Below, one piece after another: positions 16,662-24,590 of a stretch of DNA of 64,000 nucleotides. The position numbers were made by a program, and so were the translations under genes. The number at the start of each line of letters is the position of its first letter. Position 1 is the stretch's first letter. The DNA comes from an uncultured Sphaerochaeta sp. (GTDB lineage Bacteria; Spirochaetota; Spirochaetia; Sphaerochaetales; Sphaerochaetaceae): NCBI RefSeq assembly GCF_963677075.1, contig NZ_OY781873.1:744001-808000 (forward strand), in the 5' to 3' direction. A model generated the notes under the pieces. The model was given only the letters and a program-made list of their open reading frames with translations. It had not been told where the DNA came from and searched no databases.

Positions 16662-17234
16662 TCACATCTGGTAGGTCTTCAGTAGGGAAAGAGCAATGGC
16701 ATACCGACTTTTACGCAGATCCATTGCCTGCTTTTCCATGTAACGGTGTGCTTGCTGCTCATCCATACCAAGGTTTTCGATCAAGACCCATTTTGCCTTG
16801 TCGATGATCTTGATCTCTTCAATTTTCTTGTGGAGTTTCTCATTCTCTGTATGCATTGCTGTCAACCGGCGACGCATAGAGCGTGCCAGAGAGAGCGCTT
16901 GGAAAAACATTTGGCGAATTACTGGCTTGCTGACCACAAGCACCCCTTGCTCGGAGAATAGAGCCTCACACTGTTCAAAGTACTGGTTCCGTACTACAAG
17001 GATGGAACCTGCCAGGCTCTGCTGTACCACCATGACGGCCAGTTCCTCTCCAGATTCATCCAACAGAGGAGCATTGATGACCACCAAGTCGAGTTCCTGG
17101 TCAAGTACCATACGCCTGGCCTCTCCTGCGCTCAGACAGTGAAGGAGCTCAATGGATCGGTCATGCTCTCGCATGAGCGAACACAATGAGTCACATCCTT
17201 TCTGTGTTGATGATACAACCAGCGCTCGAAGCAT
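16662..17234 (-). CDS. ANTAR-domain antiterminator with degenerate receiver
   Basis: 190 residues. Residues 1-120 look like a response-regulator receiver, but the acidic pocket is SS (positions 8-9) and the phosphoacceptor position is Asn 54 (LVVINAP); Lys 103 in SKP is kept. A coiled coil (about 118-140) leads to an ANTAR RNA-binding domain (about 135-187: [20 protein letters not shown], then [13 protein letters not shown]). ANTAR proteins bind hexaloop hairpins in nascent RNA and prevent termination. The receiver cannot be phosphorylated in the usual way, so it probably senses a ligand or partner protein, as AmiR does with AmiC. It sits 11 bp after glnA, with its ribosome-binding site in the glnA stop region. 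Candidate targets are the leaders at 23582-23646, 25501-25544 and 37125-37171. Confidence 0.9.
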   Translation of the reverse strand: MLRALVVSSTQKGCDSLCSLMREHDRSIELLHCLSAGEARRMVLDQELDLVVINAPLLDESGEELAVMVVQQSLAGSILVVRNQYFEQCEALFSEQGVLVVSKPVIRQMFFQALSLARSMRRRLTAMHTENEKLHKKIEEIKIIDKAKWVLIENLGMDEQQAHRYMEKQAMDLRKSRYAIALSLLKTYQM

Positions 17235-17245
17235 GGACCCTCCTC

Positions 17246-18529
17246 TTACGTCGTCAGGAAATAGGCTTTTCGACTCGCCTCAAACGGGTCTACAGCTGTC
17301 TCATAGGACCTCCACTCCGCTCCCTTTGCCTCAAGGAAACAGGTGAGCAGACGGTCAGGGATGTTGGAACGCACAAAATCGCTGTTCTTTGCCAGTTCCA
17401 TGGCTTCGGCCAAGGAGGAGGGGAGCAGGCGACCTGTCTTCTTTTGGTATGCTGACCCCTGGTACTCTTCCTCAAGGGGAAGATTCCCCCTGATTCCTTC
17501 CAAGGCAGCACTAAGCAGTAGGGTGATGGCAAGGTATGGGTTGCAGGCTGGGTCGGCTGAACGAACCTCAATCCGGCGGTATTCCCCACTGGTGTAGGGA
17601 ATGCGGATAAGCAGGGAGCGGTTTGCCCGGCCCCATCCCACATATTTGGGAGCTTCGAAAGAACCGAGGCGCTCAAAGGAGTTTGCAAGTGGATTGAGAA
17701 AGAGGGAGATCTCCTGGATCCTATTTAGGATTCCAGCGCTCATCGCTGCCTCAAGCTTGTTGTACTGCTCTCCCACTGCCTTGATGGATAGGTTGAAATG
17801 CAGCCCACTCCCACTCTCTCCCTGCAATGGCTTGGGGAGGAATGAAGCGAACAAGCCACTACGGTCGGAGATGGTCTTTACGACTGATTTGAACGTGATG
17901 AAATCGTCTGCCGCCTCAACAGGGGTTCCATACTTGAAATCAATCTCATTCTGTCCTGGTCCTGACTCATGATGACTTCGTTCAGTGTAGAAACCCATCT
18001 GCTCTAGGGTCAGGCAGATCTCCCTTCGTACATTCTCTCCCTTGTCCAAGGGTGCAACATCAAGATAGGTGCCTTCATCCAGGGGTTGGTAGGTCGGCCT
18101 GCCGTTCTCATCGGTCTTGAAGAGATAGAACTCACACTCAGGCCCCACGCCAAAGGAGTAACCTTGTAATGCGGCTTTTCTCACTGTCTCTTGCAGGAGG
18201 GAGCGCGTGTCTCCCTCAAAGAGGGTTCCGTCGGGTTTCTTGATCGAGCAGAAGAATCGCACCACACGGCCTTGGGCTGGACGCCATGGAAGGATGGAGA
18301 GGGTGGCAGGATCGGGAAAGAGCAACAGGTCGCTCTCTTCAACTTCAAGGAATCCTTTCACCGAGGATGCGTCAAAACTGATGCCACTGGAAAAAGCCCG
18401 CTCCAGCTCACTTGCCGAGATGGAAATATTCTTGATCTGTCCGAAAATATCGCAGAATACCAGTCGGGCGAACCGAACATCCTGTTCCTTGATGAACTGC
18501 ATCACCTCTTGCTGGGTATTGGTCATCAT
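17246..18529 (-). CDS. glnA: Glutamine synthetase, type I
   Basis: About 427 residues, slightly shorter than the usual 440-470 of GSI. Conserved elements: FDASSVKGF near residue 65, the metal-binding GPECEFYLF, HHESGPGQNEIDF, GSGLHFNLSI and the glutamate-site RIEVRSADPACNPYLA. It condenses ammonia and glutamate to glutamine using ATP in the cytoplasm. GGAGGAGAAGG precedes the double ATG at 18529/18526. The adenylylation-site region of enterobacterial GlnA is not recognisable. It follows the GXGXG glutamate synthase gene by 16 bp, so GS and GOGAT are co-transcribed. A second, unrelated-length glutamine synthetase (type III) lies at 25667-27760. Confidence 0.96.
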   Translation of the reverse strand: MMTNTQQEVMQFIKEQDVRFARLVFCDIFGQIKNISISASELERAFSSGISFDASSVKGFLEVEESDLLLFPDPATLSILPWRPAQGRVVRFFCSIKKPDGTLFEGDTRSLLQETVRKAALQGYSFGVGPECEFYLFKTDENGRPTYQPLDEGTYLDVAPLDKGENVRREICLTLEQMGFYTERSHHESGPGQNEIDFKYGTPVEAADDFITFKSVVKTISDRSGLFASFLPKPLQGESGSGLHFNLSIKAVGEQYNKLEAAMSAGILNRIQEISLFLNPLANSFERLGSFEAPKYVGWGRANRSLLIRIPYTSGEYRRIEVRSADPACNPYLAITLLLSAALEGIRGNLPLEEEYQGSAYQKKTGRLLPSSLAEAMELAKNSDFVRSNIPDRLLTCFLEAKGAEWRSYETAVDPFEASRKAYFLTT

Positions 18530-18545
18530 CCTTCTCCTCCCTCTG

Positions 18546-19271
18546 TCATACATGGGTATACATCATCCGATAAGGTGTGGTGCTGTTTGCACTCAGTACA
18601 AAAAAATGGGATACAAGCAACTGTTCTTTGTCAAACTCGAACAGGGTACAGTACTCATCCAGAAGATTGGAAAGAAGTGCTTTATCTTCTTCATCGGCAT
18701 CACGTACTGCAACCTGTGGTGGCAACCCCTGAGGAAGTGTATCACAGCGTAAATAGATTGCGCCACCATGCATCCCCGTTCCACAGAAATAACCTACAGG
18801 AGCCTTTCCCTCCTGGTTCCTTCCCAACACAATGATGGTTCCCCCTGCCTGATACTCACCAAGAAAGCTGCCTGCCCGCTCTCCGATGATTAGGAGTGGT
18901 TGCTTATCCTCAAATGCTTTCATGTGGATGCCACAGCGGTATCCTGCACTGTCGCGGATATAGAGTTTTCCCCCGCGCATTGCATACCCTGTCCCATCGC
19001 CTGAGGAGCCATGCACAATGATTGCTCCCTCATTCATGGTGTCCCCGGTTGCATCTTGGGCATTGCCATTCACAATAAGTGTCGCACCATCGAGATAGGA
19101 ACCAAGACCATTGCCTGCTGTACCGTTAATGGTGATGATCTTATCCTTTTGGGCACAGCCAATGTAGCGCTGACCGGTAACAGATGAAAGGGTGAACTGC
19201 TTTGCCTTACTCTCTCGTATTTGTTCATTGAGATGCCGGTACTCCATCATTCCTACGTCTATCTGCTTCAT
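18546..19271 (-). CDS. Glutamate synthase GXGXG-domain subunit (GltB C-terminal domain as a separate protein)
   Basis: 241 residues of glycine-rich beta-helix repeats (TAGNGLGSYLDGATLIVNGNA, GSSGDGTGYAMRGGKLYI, GERAGSFLGEYQAGGTIIVLG). This is the C-terminal structural domain that in most bacteria is fused to the large GOGAT subunit. Here it is free-standing, as in archaeal and Thermotoga-type split enzymes. It should pack against the FMN domain at 20940-22445. It overlaps the oxidoreductase gene by 4 bp and has GGGAGGG upstream of its ATG. No catalytic residues are expected. Confidence 0.92.
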   Translation of the reverse strand: MKQIDVGMMEYRHLNEQIRESKAKQFTLSSVTGQRYIGCAQKDKIITINGTAGNGLGSYLDGATLIVNGNAQDATGDTMNEGAIIVHGSSGDGTGYAMRGGKLYIRDSAGYRCGIHMKAFEDKQPLLIIGERAGSFLGEYQAGGTIIVLGRNQEGKAPVGYFCGTGMHGGAIYLRCDTLPQGLPPQVAVRDADEEDKALLSNLLDEYCTLFEFDKEQLLVSHFFVLSANSTTPYRMMYTHV

Positions 19272-20500
19272 TGTGCCCTCCCAAGTTGTTCACTTCTCAC
19301 CTTCTGTGCAAAAGCCATCAAGGCTGGCTGCTCGCTGATCATGGCGAAGTCTAGATTCCTGAGGTCAGTTCTGTTTCTGATCAGGTCAGTGTAGATGCCT
19401 CCGCGTGAGACCTGGTCCCCGATCAGGATACATCCAACCAGGTGATGGTCCTTGATGAAGAGCCGCTTGTAACCACTCTCTGTGGTAATTAGGAGATCCT
19501 CACCCTCATACACCCCAGCTGTGATGATGTGCAAGCCGAAGAACCCAATCGCATTCATGGCGATGGCTTTTTCAAAGCGTTGCTCACTGCCGACCATGGA
19601 ATATCCAGCACTCTCGCCTTGCATGTATGCATTCGGCAATAGGGCAAGATTCCGTCTCTCTCCACTTAGGAGCTCCCATCCTTCACTGCAATCTCCTCCG
19701 GCCCAAATATGTGCATCACTGGTTCGGCATGCTTGATCAATGAGAATTCCCTTGTTTACCGCAAGCCCTGCATCTTTTGCCAACTGTATGTTTGGCTTGA
19801 CTCCAACTGCCATGACCAGGATATCGAATCCTACAACCTTTCCACTGCTCAGGAGTGCTTCCTGGCCGCAAAATTCTCGTACGCTGTCTTCAAGATGGAA
19901 ACGAATTCCTGCTTGCTGCAGATGTGCTTGCACCCGAAGCGATCCTTCCTCATCAAGAATGCTGGAAAGAATTCTCCCTGCCAAATCGACAACAGTTACT
20001 GATTGTACGCGCTCAAGAATTCCTTCGGCACACTTCAGTCCGATCAAGCCGGCACCGATGATAAGCACCCTGCTCGTGGGATGCAGTTCTGCTTCAAGCT
20101 CCTTGGCATCAGATAAGGAGAGAAACGTGTGTCTTTTTTCTACCTCTTCAAGATTTAACATTGGAGGAATGAAGGGAAGAGAGCCGGTTGCGATCAGCAG
20201 CTTGTCATACTGCATGGCCACCCCATCATCCAAGGTGAGTAGTCGAGACTTTGCTTCAATCTTCTCTACTTTTCTTCCTATAAGGAGACGCACACCATGC
20301 TTTTCATAGAAGCCTGCATCGCGGTAGGTCATTTTTTGCTCGTCAGTCTTTCCTTGGAGCAGGTAGGAGATGAGTGGCCTGGCATAGATAGGATGGTTCT
20401 CTTCCCCGATGACCGTAATGGACCCTTGTGAGTCATATTTCCTGATGGACTCAATGCAGCCTACACTGGTGATGGAATTTCCAATAATTACATATTGCAT
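19268..20500 (-). CDS. NAD(P)/FAD-dependent oxidoreductase of the split glutamate synthase
   Basis: 410 residues. Begins MQYVIIGNSITSVG, a modified FAD-binding GxGxxG region, with a second dinucleotide-binding site RVLIIGAGLIGLKCAEG near residue 145 and the C-terminal FAD motif IWAGGDCSEG. Class-I pyridine-nucleotide disulfide-type oxidoreductases of this kind feed electrons to a reductive partner, here through the adjacent 4Fe-4S protein to the GOGAT FMN domain. I chose the ATG at 20500 (GAGGAGCG upstream); the longer frame overlaps the upstream gene. The redox-active CxxxxC disulfide is absent, as in nitrite/rubredoxin-reductase-like members. Confidence 0.9.
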   Translation of the reverse strand: MQYVIIGNSITSVGCIESIRKYDSQGSITVIGEENHPIYARPLISYLLQGKTDEQKMTYRDAGFYEKHGVRLLIGRKVEKIEAKSRLLTLDDGVAMQYDKLLIATGSLPFIPPMLNLEEVEKRHTFLSLSDAKELEAELHPTSRVLIIGAGLIGLKCAEGILERVQSVTVVDLAGRILSSILDEEGSLRVQAHLQQAGIRFHLEDSVREFCGQEALLSSGKVVGFDILVMAVGVKPNIQLAKDAGLAVNKGILIDQACRTSDAHIWAGGDCSEGWELLSGERRNLALLPNAYMQGESAGYSMVGSEQRFEKAIAMNAIGFFGLHIITAGVYEGEDLLITTESGYKRLFIKDHHLVGCILIGDQVSRGGIYTDLIRNRTDLRNLDFAMISEQPALMAFAQKVRSEQLGRAQ

Positions 20501-20501
20501 A

Positions 20502-20930
20502 CTAGCGCTCCTCATAAACGATGGCCTGATTGGGGCATCCTTGTACACAAACAGGGAGACCATGGCTGTTTGTGGCACAGAGTTCGCACTTTTGCATCAC
20601 TCCACTTTCACTTGGCATCAAGGCCCCGTAGGGACATGCCATGATGCAGCTGTAGCAACCGACACACTTCTCCTGGTCGATGACGATCAGGCCATCCTTT
20701 TCCCTGATGGCTCCCGCAATGCAACTCTTCAGGCAGAGTGGTTCACTGCAGTGACGACAGTTCACGGCAAAGCTGATGGTTCCCTTCTGTTCTACCTGTA
20801 TCCTTGGATGTAAAGGCTTGTCCTTCAATGCCTGGACCATATCAAGGAGCCCGCTGTTGGCATACGCACAGTAGTACTCACAAAGATGGCAGGCTAAGCA
20901 CCATTGTTCATTGACATAGATTCTCTTCAT
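20502..20930 (-). CDS. 4Fe-4S electron-transfer protein (HycB/DmsB type)
   Basis: 142 residues with sixteen cysteines in four clusters: CLACHLCEYYC, CRHCSEPLCLKSC, CVGCYSCIMACP and CELC...CVQGCP. This is the four-cubane arrangement of HycB/NrfC-like electron-transfer subunits. Between the oxidoreductase (1 bp downstream) and the FMN glutamate synthase (9 bp upstream), it most probably relays electrons from NAD(P)H to the synthase. It is more elaborate than the simple ferredoxin domain of GltD-type small subunits. Confidence 0.92.
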   Translation of the reverse strand: MKRIYVNEQWCLACHLCEYYCAYANSGLLDMVQALKDKPLHPRIQVEQKGTISFAVNCRHCSEPLCLKSCIAGAIREKDGLIVIDQEKCVGCYSCIMACPYGALMPSESGVMQKCELCATNSHGLPVCVQGCPNQAIVYEER

Positions 20931-20939
20931 CGATCCCTC

Positions 20940-22445
20940 CTATGCGCCGGCATGCTTGATGCCGAGGATTTGCAGCTCTGTTTCGTTCAGGCCAATGCCT
21001 CTGAGCATCAACCGGTTTCCTCTGAGCGCCTCGATGGAGTTGATCCCCATCCCTCCCATCATCTCCTTGAGTTCGTGGTTCCAGGCTGTGATTAGATTTA
21101 CCAATCGTTCACTTCCAATCTCTGGATTGAGTCGTTTGACCAGCTCTGGGTTCTGGGTGGCAATACCCCAGTTGCATTTTCCGCTATGACAGGTCCGGCA
21201 GAGGTGGCAACCAAGGGCGATCAAGGCACTGGTGGCCACATAGACTGCATCAGCACCGAGTGCTATGGCTTTCAGGACATCACTGCTGCTGCGGATTGAT
21301 CCTCCTACCACCAGACTGACATTGCCTCGTATTCCTTCCTTGCGCAGCCGCTCATCAACACTGGCCAAGGCCAATTCGATGGGTATGCCAACGTTGTCCC
21401 TTGTCCTTGCTGGGGCTGCTCCAGTTCCTCCTCTGAACCCATCGATTGCGATGATGTCTGCTCCACTACGTGCAATCCCGCTGGCTATTGCACTGATGTT
21501 GTGAACGGCAGCCACTTTTACGATGACCGGTTTGGTATAGGCAGTCGCTTCCTTGAGTGCAAAGACCAGCTGGCGGAGGTCTTCGATGGAGTAGATGTCA
21601 TGGTGGGGTGCCGGGCTGATCGCATCACTGTGGAGCGGGATCATGCGGGTCTTGGAGATATCTTCCCCAATCTTGGAGCCGGGCAGGTGTCCCCCGATAC
21701 CGGGTTTTGCCCCCTGTCCCATCTTGATCTCAATGGCTTCCCCTGCATTCAAGTAGCCGGGATGTACCCCAAACCTTCCACTTGCTACCTGGACGATGGT
21801 GTTCTTCCCATACTGGTAGAAGTCCTCATGGAGGCCACCTTCCCCTGTGTTGTAGTAGATTCCGAGTTCTTGTGCTGCAAGTGCAAGGGACTTATGGGCA
21901 TTGTAGGAGATGGAACCATAGGACATGGCACTAAACATGACCGGGATTTCCAGTTTCAACTGGGGTGCGGTCTTGGTGATGATCCTTCCCTTCTCATCCC
22001 TGGCTACAGCTGATGCTTTCTGCCCGAGGTAGGTCCTGGTCTCCATTGGCTCTCTCAGTGGGTCGATGGATGGGTTGGTTACCTGGCTTGCGTTGACCAG
22101 CATCTTGTCCCAGTACACGGGATAATCCTTGGGAGTTCCCATGGACGCCAGCAGGACTCCGCCACTCTCAGCCTGCCGATAGATATCCTGGATGACCTCT
22201 CCCTTCCAGTTTGCATTTTCCTTGAAGATATGGTCAGTCTTGACGATTTTCAGTGCATGGGTGGGGCAGAGGGAGACACAGCGATGGCAGTTGACGCACT
22301 TGCTCTCATCAGCTCTCATACGGCCAGTTGCTTCATCAAATGAGTGGACCTCATTCGCACATTGTCGCTCACATACCCTACAGGTTATACATCTATCTTG
22401 GTTTCTTACTACTTCAAAGTCCGGATACAGGTAATTGATGCCCAT
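20940..22445 (-). CDS. Glutamate synthase, FMN-binding synthase subunit with N-terminal ferredoxin domain
   Basis: 501 residues. Residues 1-70 hold two 4Fe-4S motifs (CITCRVCERQC and CVNCHRCVSLCP). The rest is the GltB FMN/synthase barrel: MFSAMSYGSISYNAHKSLA, GEGGLHEDF, GQGAKPGIGGHLPG, DGFRGGTGAAPA and the 3Fe-4S cysteines in CHLCRTCHSGKC. It makes glutamate from 2-oxoglutarate and ammonia channelled from the amidotransferase. I chose the ATG at 22445 with AAGGAGGGC upstream; it overlaps the amidotransferase 3' end by 32 bp. The domain order matches archaeal-type GltA proteins. Confidence 0.95.
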   Translation of the reverse strand: MGINYLYPDFEVVRNQDRCITCRVCERQCANEVHSFDEATGRMRADESKCVNCHRCVSLCPTHALKIVKTDHIFKENANWKGEVIQDIYRQAESGGVLLASMGTPKDYPVYWDKMLVNASQVTNPSIDPLREPMETRTYLGQKASAVARDEKGRIITKTAPQLKLEIPVMFSAMSYGSISYNAHKSLALAAQELGIYYNTGEGGLHEDFYQYGKNTIVQVASGRFGVHPGYLNAGEAIEIKMGQGAKPGIGGHLPGSKIGEDISKTRMIPLHSDAISPAPHHDIYSIEDLRQLVFALKEATAYTKPVIVKVAAVHNISAIASGIARSGADIIAIDGFRGGTGAAPARTRDNVGIPIELALASVDERLRKEGIRGNVSLVVGGSIRSSSDVLKAIALGADAVYVATSALIALGCHLCRTCHSGKCNWGIATQNPELVKRLNPEIGSERLVNLITAWNHELKEMMGGMGINSIEALRGNRLMLRGIGLNETELQILGIKHAGA

Positions 22446-23562
22446 ATTGCCCTCCTTGCTGACTATCCAGGGTGACGATGACTGGCTTTCCTCCGCTTGG
22501 GTACCAGAGCCGGTCGGGTTCAGGGCAAATGACCCTGATGGCTGCTTCCTCACTTGCCAGGTAGACACGGTCGTCTTTCTCTGCAGCCACAAGGCTCCTG
22601 AGTTTGAGTCGGTCGTTGAGTGCCATCAACCCTCCGCTGAAGCCAAGGATGATGGAGAACGGACCGGTGATAAGCATGCTTGCAAAGGTATTTCTCAAAT
22701 AGGTGAATACCTCTCTCTCTTCCTGGGATTTTCCTTCAATGGTCGACCAGAAGGGAGCTGCAATGACATTGGCTACCTCTTCAAAACTCAAGCCTTGTTT
22801 TCTGTGGAGGTAATCGATCATATAGGTGATGACCTCGGTGTCGGTCATCAGAGTACAGGCGTAGCCGAACATCTCAATGAAACGTCTATTTGCGTCATAG
22901 CTCGATATTTCCCCATTGTGTACTACGCTGTAGTCGAGCAGGCTGAATGGGTGTGCTCCTCCCCACCATCCGGGGGTATTGGTTGGGTAACGACCGTGGA
23001 CTGTCCAACTGTATCCTTCATAGTCATCGAGGCGATAGAACTCCCCAACATCTTCAGGGTAGCCCACTGCCTTGAAGACACCCATGTTCTTTCCTGATGA
23101 AAAGACATAGGCTCCGTCAATCTCCTTGTTCACCTTGATCACACACCTTGAGGTATACTCTTTCTCATCCAGCTGGCTGGAGGCAAGTTTGGTGGGAAGA
23201 GGAGTGACGAAGTAGCGCCAGATAAGCGGCTCATCAGTGATTGCGTGCTGTTTGGTGGTAGGAATCTTGGAGAGGTTGATCAAATCGAAGTGTTCTTCAA
23301 GGAACTCCTCACAGCTTCGTTTTGCCTCACTTGAGTAGTAGAAGACATGCAGCGCATAGAAGTCAGCATATTCAGGGTAGATGCCATAACCGGCAAACCC
23401 CCCTCCCAGTCCGTTCGAGCGGTCGTGCATGACAGCGATGGAGGAGATGGCTTCTCGTCCGGAAAATCGTTTTCCACTCCGTGATATGATGCCACTGATG
23501 GCACAACCACTGGGAATGCGGACTTCTCCTTCCAAAGGTGTTGTGTGATGGTAGCCGTTCAT
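22414..23562 (-). CDS. Class II glutamine amidotransferase subunit of the split glutamate synthase
   Basis: 382 residues. An N-terminal nucleophile domain begins at Cys 19 (SGCAISGIIS), and the typical RNGL-equivalent MHDRSNGLGGGFAGYG and GRYPTNTPGWWGGAHPFSLLDYSVVHNGEISSYDANR follow. It hydrolyses glutamine and passes ammonia to the FMN subunit. The 18 residues before the Cys imply propeptide removal, as in GltB and PurF. It is the first gene of the eight-gene operon, with AAGGAGACG before the ATG. A terminator hairpin lies in its leader about 20 bp upstream, suggesting attenuation control of the entire operon. Confidence 0.93.
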   Translation of the reverse strand: MNGYHHTTPLEGEVRIPSGCAISGIISRSGKRFSGREAISSIAVMHDRSNGLGGGFAGYGIYPEYADFYALHVFYYSSEAKRSCEEFLEEHFDLINLSKIPTTKQHAITDEPLIWRYFVTPLPTKLASSQLDEKEYTSRCVIKVNKEIDGAYVFSSGKNMGVFKAVGYPEDVGEFYRLDDYEGYSWTVHGRYPTNTPGWWGGAHPFSLLDYSVVHNGEISSYDANRRFIEMFGYACTLMTDTEVITYMIDYLHRKQGLSFEEVANVIAAPFWSTIEGKSQEEREVFTYLRNTFASMLITGPFSIILGFSGGLMALNDRLKLRSLVAAEKDDRVYLASEEAAIRVICPEPDRLWYPSGGKPVIVTLDSQQGGQYGHQLPVSGL

Positions 23563-23581
23563 AGGGCGTCTCCTTGGATAC

Positions 23582-23641
23582 GAAAAAAGGCGCCCATCAC
23601 AGACACCTCACGCATACGAGGTACCTCTGATGGACGCCTTT
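23582..23641 (-). terminator. Leader terminator (attenuator) of the glutamate synthase/GlnA/ANTAR/PyrG operon
   Basis: On the minus strand AAAGGCG(U)CCAUCA pairs with UGAUGGG(C)GCCUUU, extended by ACCTC/GAGGT around a short loop, then a T6 run. It lies between a promoter-like element (23661-23689) and the ribosome-binding site of the first gene, with no gene upstream on this strand. So it is an attenuator rather than the end of another gene. Confidence 0.8.
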
Positions 23642-23646
23642 GTCCA
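23631..23646 (-). promoter_or_regulatory. Candidate ANTAR-target hairpin (antiterminator) in the glutamate synthase leader
   Basis: TGGAC and GTCCA pair perfectly around the hexaloop AAAGGC, which has A at position 1 and G at position 4, the loop consensus known for ANTAR targets. The loop and 3' arm are also the first bases of the terminator 5' arm, so the two structures exclude each other. A hairpin with the same loop sits in the same position before glnN. Confidence 0.55.
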
Positions 23647-23660
23647 ATTGAATATGCCTT

Positions 23661-23689
23661 ATCATAGCGAAAAAGCTTTTGTTTGTCAC
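23661..23689 (-). promoter_or_regulatory. Promoter of the glutamate synthase operon
   Basis: On the minus strand GTGACA, 17 bp, TATGAT. Initiation about 7 nt on (near 23653) would place the transcript start just before the candidate antiterminator hairpin. Confidence 0.6.
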
Positions 23690-23758
23690 GAGGGGAGGGA
23701 ATTATGAGATGTTTTTGTAGATAAGTGCTTAATGATAGATAAAATAGTAAGAGAGATA

Positions 23759-23887
23759 ATGGCACAATTTCAGCATCTGTTTCATGCAGAATACAATTTG
23801 AGTAGGGAAGCAAAGAAGGCTCTACAATATCGTGAAACTCGTTTAGAATTGTTGAAAGAAGGGGATAATGATGGGAACCATAGATGA
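23759..23887 (+). CDS. Small hypothetical protein, 42 residues, overlapping the HAD gene start
   Basis: An ATG after AAGAGAGAT opens a 42-codon frame encoding a charged, probably helical peptide (MAQFQHLFHAEYNLSREAKK at the start, then RETRLELLKEGD). Its 3' end runs 20 bp into the HAD hydrolase start, so translation of the two could be coupled. No family is recognised. It may be a real small gene, a leader peptide, or chance; codon choice looks ordinary for the window. Confidence 0.3.
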   Translation: MAQFQHLFHAEYNLSREAKKALQYRETRLELLKEGDNDGNHR

Positions 23888-24491
23888 GTTAGTCCAAATG
23901 GATTTACCTGCAATGCAGGTAAAAGCGCTTGCTGTCGATTTTGGAGGAGTCATGAGTGACTTCATTGATAGGGAGACCCTTGGGCTTCTATCAGATATTG
24001 CTCAGGTACCCCTTACAGCATTTGAAATTCCTTACTGGGAAAAGCGTGATAAGCTCGATTCAGGTGAATATGACGCATATTCCTACTTTCATCAGGTGTT
24101 GATTGATTGTCGCAGTCCACTAGGGGATGATGAAGAGATCTTGGAATTGCTTTTTACCATAGATATCCTGGGTTTCTCACATATCCGCCCCAAGATGGTG
24201 AAGTGGGTACATGATATGCGTAGAAGTGGGATCAAGACAGTATTGGTATCAAATATGGCCTCAGAGACCTATGAGCATCTGGTACACGGTGCGTACTGGG
24301 CAGATATCTGCTTCGACCAATTTGTCATCTCTGGAATTCTGGGCAAAAATAAGCCCGAACAGCCAATCTTTCGTCACACCATTGATCTTGTACAAACACC
24401 TCCCCGACACATTCTGTTCATTGATGATTCAGAGCCCAATATCAAGGCTGCCCAAGACATGGGTATGCAGACCTTTCTCTATCATCGATAA
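23868..24491 (+). CDS. HAD-superfamily hydrolase (haloacid dehalogenase-like)
   Basis: 207 residues. Motif I is VDFGGVMSD (nucleophile Asp 24), motif II VLVSNM (near 124), motif III lysine in GKNKPEQPIF and motif IV FIDDSEPNIKAA, followed by GMQTFLYHR. This matches HAD subfamily IA. The second Asp of the usual DxD is replaced by Gly, as in the dehalogenase-like FGGV group, so phosphatase activity is less certain. ATG codons at 23868 and 23871 are both possible, after AAGAAGGGG. It is divergent from the glutamate synthase operon. Substrate unknown. Confidence 0.85.
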   Translation: MMGTIDELVQMDLPAMQVKALAVDFGGVMSDFIDRETLGLLSDIAQVPLTAFEIPYWEKRDKLDSGEYDAYSYFHQVLIDCRSPLGDDEEILELLFTIDILGFSHIRPKMVKWVHDMRRSGIKTVLVSNMASETYEHLVHGAYWADICFDQFVISGILGKNKPEQPIFRHTIDLVQTPPRHILFIDDSEPNIKAAQDMGMQTFLYHR

Positions 24492-24590
24492 CCATGGTTT
24501 GTGTCATGGTATCCGACATAAGTTTTGCAATAATGTCGAGTACTCCTCTGGCAGGTCGTATAGGATGGGGGCAGATAAGGAAGGAAACAG

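Noticed and set aside
23651..23666. TATG-ATAAGG-CATA hairpin as the missing second ANTAR stem in the glutamate synthase leader
   Set aside because: The loop has A at position 4 instead of G, and the stem uses the -10 hexamer TATGAT, so it would not be in the transcript.
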